A DNA stretch of 64,000 nucleotides from Microstegium vimineum (lineage: Eukaryota > Streptophyta > Magnoliopsida > Poales > Poaceae). The stretch spans positions 10,231,217-10,295,216 of the forward strand of contig CM039123.1 in assembly GCA_022036555.1 (NCBI GenBank), written 5' to 3'. Numbering within the stretch: position 1 is the first letter of the stretch; each line of letters begins with the position of its first letter. The notes below the pieces were generated by a model that saw nothing but the letters and a program-made list of their open reading frames with translations, made no database searches and had not been told where the DNA came from. A program made the translations under genes and the position numbers. Below, piece by piece: positions 57,896-64,000 of this stretch.

Positions 57896-60569
57896 TTAAG
57901 TGCTCGAGTATCCGACTTTCTTCTTGTTGCAGTGTGGAACAACGATCTTGGGAGCGTCGACGTGCATCCTCAGGGAGCTGAACTCAAGAGCGAAAATGGG
58001 CCTGGATAATAGGACTGAAATGCTCTGGCTTTGCGCATCCAAGTCGTCTATCACGTTGGACCCATAGCTGCTGATCTTGCCGCCAGATTTTTCCTGTACC
58101 TCTGTGGTTCTTGGACTCCAAATCCTAGCAGGCTTTACAGGGCGCACCCTGTTGTGGAAGAAAATACTGTAGTTGCTTAGAAAGGCAATAATGTGTTGAA
58201 AAATGCCATCAATGTGTATCTCAGGACGTTCACAGAGTTTATTTATGTCATCACCTGCATTCTATTTGACAGGAGTACTTGAGAAGATCAGGATGGTCCT
58301 CTGTCTGCCCACTGAAATTTGCAAAGCAAGCGAGACATATTTGTTCAGAGACAAATATATATTTTTGACGAGGATTTCTTTTCTTTTGTTTTCTCAATAC
58401 AAAGCTGCACATTGTCTACGTGAAACATTTCATTTCTTTACATTAATTTACATATTTTGGAACCTGGAAGCCTTTTTTTTTTTTTGAGAAATCATGGAGG
58501 CCATCCGGTTTGTTTTACCTAACCTGAAACTTGGAAGTGACATTCTGATTGCTGGGCCCATCCACTTGTGGTTCTTATGTGATCCTGCTGTCCACTTCCA
58601 CATGATTAGAAAGCTAAGTGAAATAAATCACTGAATCAACAAAGCCAAGGTTCGTGAGTACCATTTTTAGAGTAAAAAGGATAAGGTTAGGAAAATGACA
58701 TTCTGAAAGACATATTGGAAACGCCTAGTATTTGACATCAGCGATGAAGTGAGGTAAGAGTAATTTGACAAAAGCCAATGCACCAAATTCAGAATAATAT
58801 ATACGTAGTTTCAGATGAGCCTAGTTGCCTCAGTGGTTACTAATTCTGGTAAAAGAAAAAGTTCAGGGAATGTACCTCAAACAAAAGGATAAGGAAACAA
58901 GTACAACTTTGAGCCTAACATTTATTTCTGTATAACCGGGTGACGTGGCTTTGATGGATCATTAAGCGGATAAGTAGACTGAAATTACCAGTAAGTGGCA
59001 GGCTGATGTTGCACAAGTGCCTAGTAGATGAGCCCTTGGTCTCTGAAATCTCAATCTGACGACCATTTTCCTGCTTGGAGATTGTCGACCCAATCCCTAG
59101 CATGTTGAGGAAGCTGTTTGGTTTGACCAACGGTTTATCCCCGAGTGAAGCAGCTTCAGTCTATGTCATCTCATGTCACAGATAGGTTACAAGTCTCATA
59201 ATGACAAACAGTTTTTTCAAGCCTAACCAACAACAGTCATATATTGTGAATGTGGCAATGGGTTTGTATCTCGGTACCTTTGAGAATGTAGCAACATGGC
59301 TTGGTAGTCCTATCTCCTGCAAGAATTTGAATGGCTCGGATTTAGGGGAAGGAAACAGTAGGACAAGAAACTGATACAGATCATCAGAGAGGTATTCCGA
59401 CGGTACCTTGCGGCCGTGCCGGCAGGCTTCGACGCTGTTGACCAGCACCCTGGCAGCCCACCTGAGAACAGGTTCAGGCATTATATATATCAGAACCAGC
59501 AAGAACTGAAAAAGGTTCGGTCTGGGCTACTGAACCTAGTATGCGCAAGGGGTCTGGTCTGGGCTACTGAAACAGGATTTCATCAGCCGAAAACAAACAA
59601 AAAATTAGAAAGAGACAGAAAGCAAGTCATCAATCGATTACTATCTTTCATCAGAACAAACGTGCATTTGATCTGCCTCTGCAGCTCTGCTTTGTACTGT
59701 ACAAACCACATGCATATATTCTTCTGTCTTGTCCATCCCACGGAAGAAGGAGGAAACCGCGGGCGGCTGCAGCTGAGCTGAGCAACCGAGCAACCGAGCA
59801 AGTGCAGCGCACCCGGGGCCACCCGAAACCCTCAAATAATTGAAGGAAGCAAGGCAGAGTCCGTGCTGCCAAGTACTACAATCATAGGGGGTTGTTTATG
59901 GCGCACACGAGGTTTCGTTTTTTCTCTTGTATAATTGCAAGTTGCCCTGTTTCTTTTGTGCTTGTTGGTGAGGCCAATCAGGAAGGAGAAAGTGCGATTA
60001 AACTAGGCCACAGTGCAATGCAGATGCAGATGCAATGAACCGGGGCGAGGGGCGAAGGCGAACTCACGCGCAGGAGGTCGGCGGGTTCCACACAATGCCG
60101 GCGATCACCACGAGCTGCAGGCAAGCGCAAAAAAGGGGAGGAAGAGAGGATTCAGTAGACGGGTGGTGGCACTAGCTAGCATTGCATGCGCCGAGCTCGC
60201 GTACCTCGTCGAACTCGCCGGCGGGGCTGTCGTGGTAGCGCGCCAGGAACATGCCGCCGAGCGTGTAGCCGAAGGCCTCCACCAGGCGGAGGTCCCGGGG
60301 CACGAACGCGCGCGCCGCCGACGCCTTCACCAAATGCAGCTGGTACAATGCGCTGCAAGCAGCAGAGTTTCAGGAGAGGTGGCAGCAACAGCAAGAGCAT
60401 CATCAGGCAGTGGCACTGGCTCGGGCTCGATCAATCAAACACAGGCGGAGAAGAAAATAAGAGAGGAGAGCAGCGGCCTTGTTGCTTGCCTGCCCTTGAA
60501 CACCCATGGCGGCCCGTGCTGGTACCCCGCGCAGGCCTTCTCCTTCTCCTTGTCCTTGTCCGCCGCCAT
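57896..60569 (-). CDS. NXD1: NEOXANTHIN-DEFICIENT 1-like protein
   Basis: Nine exons, all in phase: 60569-60490, 60352-60205, 60114-60068, 59461-59407, 59316-59278, 59160-58989, 58587-58524, 58311-58255 and 58148-57896. Together 915 nt, 304 aa, the usual size of the family. Recognisable parts: PPWVFKGRALYQLHLVKA, VEAFGYTLGGMFLARYHDSP, IAGIVWNPPTSCAWAARVLV, EIGLPSHVATFSK, HKWMGPAIRMSLPSF and a C-terminal IFALEFSSLRMHVDAP. The fold is acetoacetate-decarboxylase-like. In plants NXD1 is needed for neoxanthin formation in the carotenoid/ABA pathway, though its biochemical activity is not settled. The first intron uses a GC donor (AG|GCAAGC). The start at 60569 follows CG-rich promoter DNA; the next ATG would remove conserved residues. 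It converges with the MYB gene. Confidence 0.88.
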
Positions 60570-61519
60570 GGATCCTCCTGCTCGCTCACACAACACTCTC
60601 AGCAGCTAGACAGACTCTCCAAGAACACGCAAGAAACTTGCGGCGGGACCGGCCACTGGACTTGAGCAGGCGGGAAGAAGTCAAAGGGCCGGCGGCCCTG
60701 GATGGCTGGATTTATAGGGCGCGCAGGTGATGTGAATTGTGAGCAAAGGCCGGGAGTGGGAGAGGGCGAATTGAATAGAGGGAGAAGGGGAGGGGAGGCA
60801 AGGGGCGATGAATGCTGATGCACTGACTGATGCTGGGACGCAGGTCGCGGCTTAAACAAGTGATTGACTGTCGTCGCTAGCTACTTTGCGGCTTCCGAGC
60901 TTTGTTTGGTTCGACCTTCGACGGAGGGGGAGGGAGGAGGTGGAGGATGGATCATGGTCCCTCTCTCATGGATCATGGATGCGGGATGGGAGCCATAGCC
61001 ATGGTTGGGCGGACGCGGACCTTATCCGGTGGACAGGTGGCACTAGCCTAGAGGCCAGGGGTGGGGGTGACGTCACCGGTCGAGATCCGTGCGGGGCCCA
61101 TGCCGCCATTTCGGGGATTGATGTGGCAGCTGTTTGTTTGCTTGCGGGGCGCCGCTGTTGCTGTGTGCTGCACGCCTGCTGTTTGTCTCCGGGAGGAGTC
61201 AAGCATGGCCACGAAAGCAACAGCGGTGCCGGGCACTGCACTGTGCCGTCTCTCCTTTTATATACATACACAGCGTTTTCACGTTGCGTCTGTTGCCTCA
61301 TCAAATGTCGAGTTGATAGACTGTGGTAAAGAATAAAAACTGCATTATAGTGAGGTGGCGTGACTGAGGAGATCTGAGCTAGGTAACGATTACCAGGATT
61401 TGAGCTAAACTTTGCTCCCAATACGTGAGAAGACAGAGTGAATGGATTAAGTGTTCAGCTAAATTAAGAGGCTACCACTAGTGTTCGCTTAACTCATCAG
61501 CCTATCTTATTATTACTTA
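60570..61519. promoter_or_regulatory. Presumed promoter region of the NXD1-like gene
   Basis: GC-rich to about 61250, then AT-rich. Chance ORFs on both strands show no domain. No TATA box was confidently placed. Confidence 0.35.
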
Positions 61520-61830
61520 CTCCCTCCGTCTCAATATTGATGTCATTCTAGGCTTTGGAGTGGATACCAAGAACCAAATAAAATGACACTGTGTACCCCT
61601 ACCAACTCTGCCAGAGACACTGCTCACATGTTCCATCATTGCTACAGTGAGGAACGCATACAACAACTTTTTTCACCAACGGTGATTGCTCAGATTTCTT
61701 GTCAATGTATAGTGAAAATATATTACAATTGCTTTACTAGATGCAAGACCTATATGCTACCTCAAACGACCTCCTTTCAGAGACAAATTTTGAAAGCTTA
61801 AACAACTTCAATAATGGGACAGAGGGAGTA
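61518..61830. mobile_element. Stowaway MITE with TA target duplication
   Basis: The element spans 61520-61828 (309 bp). It begins CTCCCTCCGTCTCAATATT and ends AATAATGGGACAGAGGGAG, which are inverted copies with few mismatches. TA lies on both sides. Tc1/mariner-type, non-autonomous. Confidence 0.85.
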
Positions 61831-62538
61831 ACTCATCAGTCCATCTTATTAGTCAGGGTATAGCGTTTTTCTTTCACAACAAAACAATAAAAAACAGTCA
61901 AAGTCGGTTTATCGATAGCAAAAACCATCAGCCGAACGAACAAGATAACAGTATAATGCATGTACTACGTGGTTTAAAGAATCAAATTACTGGTGTATTG
62001 CTAGCTGGTGCTGGCTAAAGTTTGTTCTAAGAGCTCCTAATGACCGAACCTGGCAGTGAAGGCAAGTGGTGCTTTTGAATGATTATTAGCTCTGTAGCCG
62101 AACGACTGCGCGGAGCCTAACCCTATGAACAGAGCCGCGACGCTATACAATGCAATGGCGTGACAACATTGGGTCGAACACCTAGCGGACATGACCCACG
62201 GTGGAAGACAATCTTCTGCTGTGCTTTTGATTTTGTGAACACGGAAAGCGAGCGGATGGTTAAGGATTGACTTTGTGCTCAGGAGGCGTCCCATCCCATG
62301 CGTGTTGAGGAGAGATGACTGGAAGAGTCCAGAGACCCTAGCACACGATATGAGCTTTGGACGGTCACGGACTTGATATGCGATGTGATCGTATGACCGA
62401 GAATCGTAGACGACGTGGCGCGAGTTACCGACGATGTGGCAAAATAAGGTGCCGGATTCCTTGGTGCGAAATTCAAGAGGCTACAACGAACATCATGTGT
62501 CCTTCCGGCGCCCTACACTGACTCGACACAACCGTTAT
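61831..62538. other. Intergenic DNA, no gene recognised
   Basis: Short minus-strand ORFs have no domain. The segment ends at the LTR boundary. Confidence 0.35.
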
Positions 62539-63975
62539 TGTTGACACAAAATGTGACGCACTGTGCCTAACACACAGCAAGCCGGAAAGCGTGGCTTCAA
62601 TCGGGTGTCCGGATGTTTCGAACTCCGGAGACGTGCCAGTCAGTTTGACCTGAAACTAACAAGGGATAAAATTATTAGATACAAAACTGGAACATACTGG
62701 GTGAGACCAGACAGTTCCATATATACGGACCTGAAGCCACTTACAACGACATACAACTATAGAAGCTGTCTGCCAACAAGTCTTATAGATCATTCGGCTA
62801 AAACGAAAACATAAAGTATGTAAAGCATTAATAGCCGAATATGCATGCATGAGAAAGTACGTGTGAACGAATCATAATTAACTGTGAGTCAAAGCATAAC
62901 CAAACTCGGCAATCCAACCGAGTTGGAGTCCATGATGAAGGAACAGGTAAGCTAACACGATCAAACTAATCTAAAGTTTGTATCTGCCGCATGACACCTA
63001 GCCTTATCAAAGCTTAAGCGTAATTAATATGCATGAACCCGCAACACGTAGCAATCTAGGTTAAACTAATTCAACTATTATAAACGTGAGATCTATTTGT
63101 ATAGATAACATGAATAACTATTAGAGCATAAATAGATCTATGATAAAGAATAAAGCCGAACCGTATCAATCTAGATTGGGCAAAAAGAGTGTTACAAATA
63201 TATAAAATATCTAAAAACATGCAACACGTGATAACTTAGTCAATCTACTAGATTTTACCAAATCTAATAGAGCCGATAACTATCTTGTTTTTGCTAAGCA
63301 TATTGAGCAAATGTCTGCCGCACGGTATCTACTCATAAACGAAACATAAGCAAAGACTTCTTGATTGTCAAGCAAGGATCCGCCGCACGATCATTGAAAA
63401 CAAACAAGACTACTTGCATCAACATCTAAATCCACCGCATGATACTAGACATGATAACAAGGTTGTCGGGACTTACGGAGGTCGACGGATCGATGACTCC
63501 TCTCGAAGAACTCGACGACACGACTAAGGACTCAAAGTTGGCACGGGGCCGGTTGTATTGAATTGGTTGTGAACAGTTTTTACAATGGCCAAGGGTTTAT
63601 ATTTATACCCTATTCATGACATGAGTCCTACAAGGACACGATTACAAAATATTAAAGGAAAAACATAACATCTTTGACTTTAATTTCCTTCGGAGTCTTT
63701 ATTGCTTTAATTGTCGCGATCTTTGTTGCTCGATCGGTTCCCGCTTGCCTTTCGCTTCCTCAACGGAAAACCACCTTTTCTCAGAATAGCCGACCGCACG
63801 ATCATTTACCGAACCCCTTGGAAATTAGCCGACCGTACGGATATTTGCCGAATGCCTTGGAAATTAGCCGACCGCACGGACACTTGCCGAATGCTCTGAA
63901 CACCTTTCTCTACAAATTTACTGCGCATTGGTCCACTTGTCATCTTCCTAAGCATATCAAAATCCAGTGTTAACA
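62539..63975 (-). repeat. 3' LTR of a minus-oriented retrotransposon leaving the window
   Basis: The plus-strand ends TGTTGACAC and GTGTTAACA give TG...CA termini. Just right of it, on the minus strand, lies a polypurine tract (aaaattgagggggcatg), so the element's internal region is beyond 64000. On the minus strand TATAAATA lies at about 63610-63603. A tandem repeat of about 45 bp (ttagccgaccgcacgg type) fills 63785-63900, and ccgcacgatc-type words recur through the LTR. Confidence 0.65.
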
Positions 63976-64000
63976 CATGCCCCCTCAATTTTGGGATATA

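Noticed and set aside
60013..60730. Plus-strand ORFs over the NXD1-like 5' exons
   Set aside because: Opposite-strand shadows of well-supported exons.

Overview
This is a nuclear segment from a grass, most likely Sorghum or a close Andropogoneae relative. That placement is inference. It rests on spliced plant genes with GC-rich 5' exons, a Tourist-like MITE family of the kind abundant in sorghum, Tekay, Tat/Retand and Copia retrotransposons, and a run of 100 Ns (32265-32364) typical of an assembly gap.

Genes. Six protein-coding genes can be followed exon by exon. (1) A partial C2H2-like zinc-finger gene runs off the left edge (1-1153, minus). (2) A long bS18-type mitochondrial ribosomal protein gene has five exons and 310 codons (3522-6382, minus). 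(3, 4) Two paralogous trypsin-like/PDZ genes lie head to head (41016-44439 minus and 44758-51000 plus). Their exon structures match and neither keeps the catalytic residues. (5) An R2R3-MYB gene (55870-57170, plus) has a 129-nt second exon where the family standard is 130, which breaks the R2 repeat. (6) An NXD1-like (neoxanthin-deficient 1) gene has nine exons and 304 codons (57896-60569, minus), and its first intron is GC-AG. A tRNA-Glu(CTC)-like gene lies at 54377-54449.

Repeat block 7125-27671. A minus-strand Tekay LTR is split into two parts (7125-7847 and 25071-27671). Between them lie a truncated Copia element (7848-12163) and a Tat/Retand-lineage Gypsy array (12164-25070). The array reads 3' internal region - LTR - deleted internal region - LTR. 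Downstream of integrase, on the opposite strand, it carries a six-exon gene of about 1260 codons (17649-21895) with its own TATA-like box. All its exon phases agree, but the copy is interrupted by six in-frame stops. This antisense gene is the most interesting structure in the window.

Other repeats. They include a second Tekay element (integrase and chromodomain plus a 3-kb LTR, 32365-36130), a solo LTR and a hAT MITE with perfect target-site duplications inside introns of gene 3, LINE 3' fragments at 51349-52235 and 53075-53465, a SINE, Tourist and Stowaway MITEs, several minisatellites, and a minus-oriented LTR at the right edge (62539-63975) whose element continues past the window.

The remaining stretches (about 27.7-32.2 kb, 36.1-41 kb, 61-62.5 kb) are AT-rich and hold no gene I can support. 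All splice sites and domain calls were read by eye. No database or transcript was consulted.
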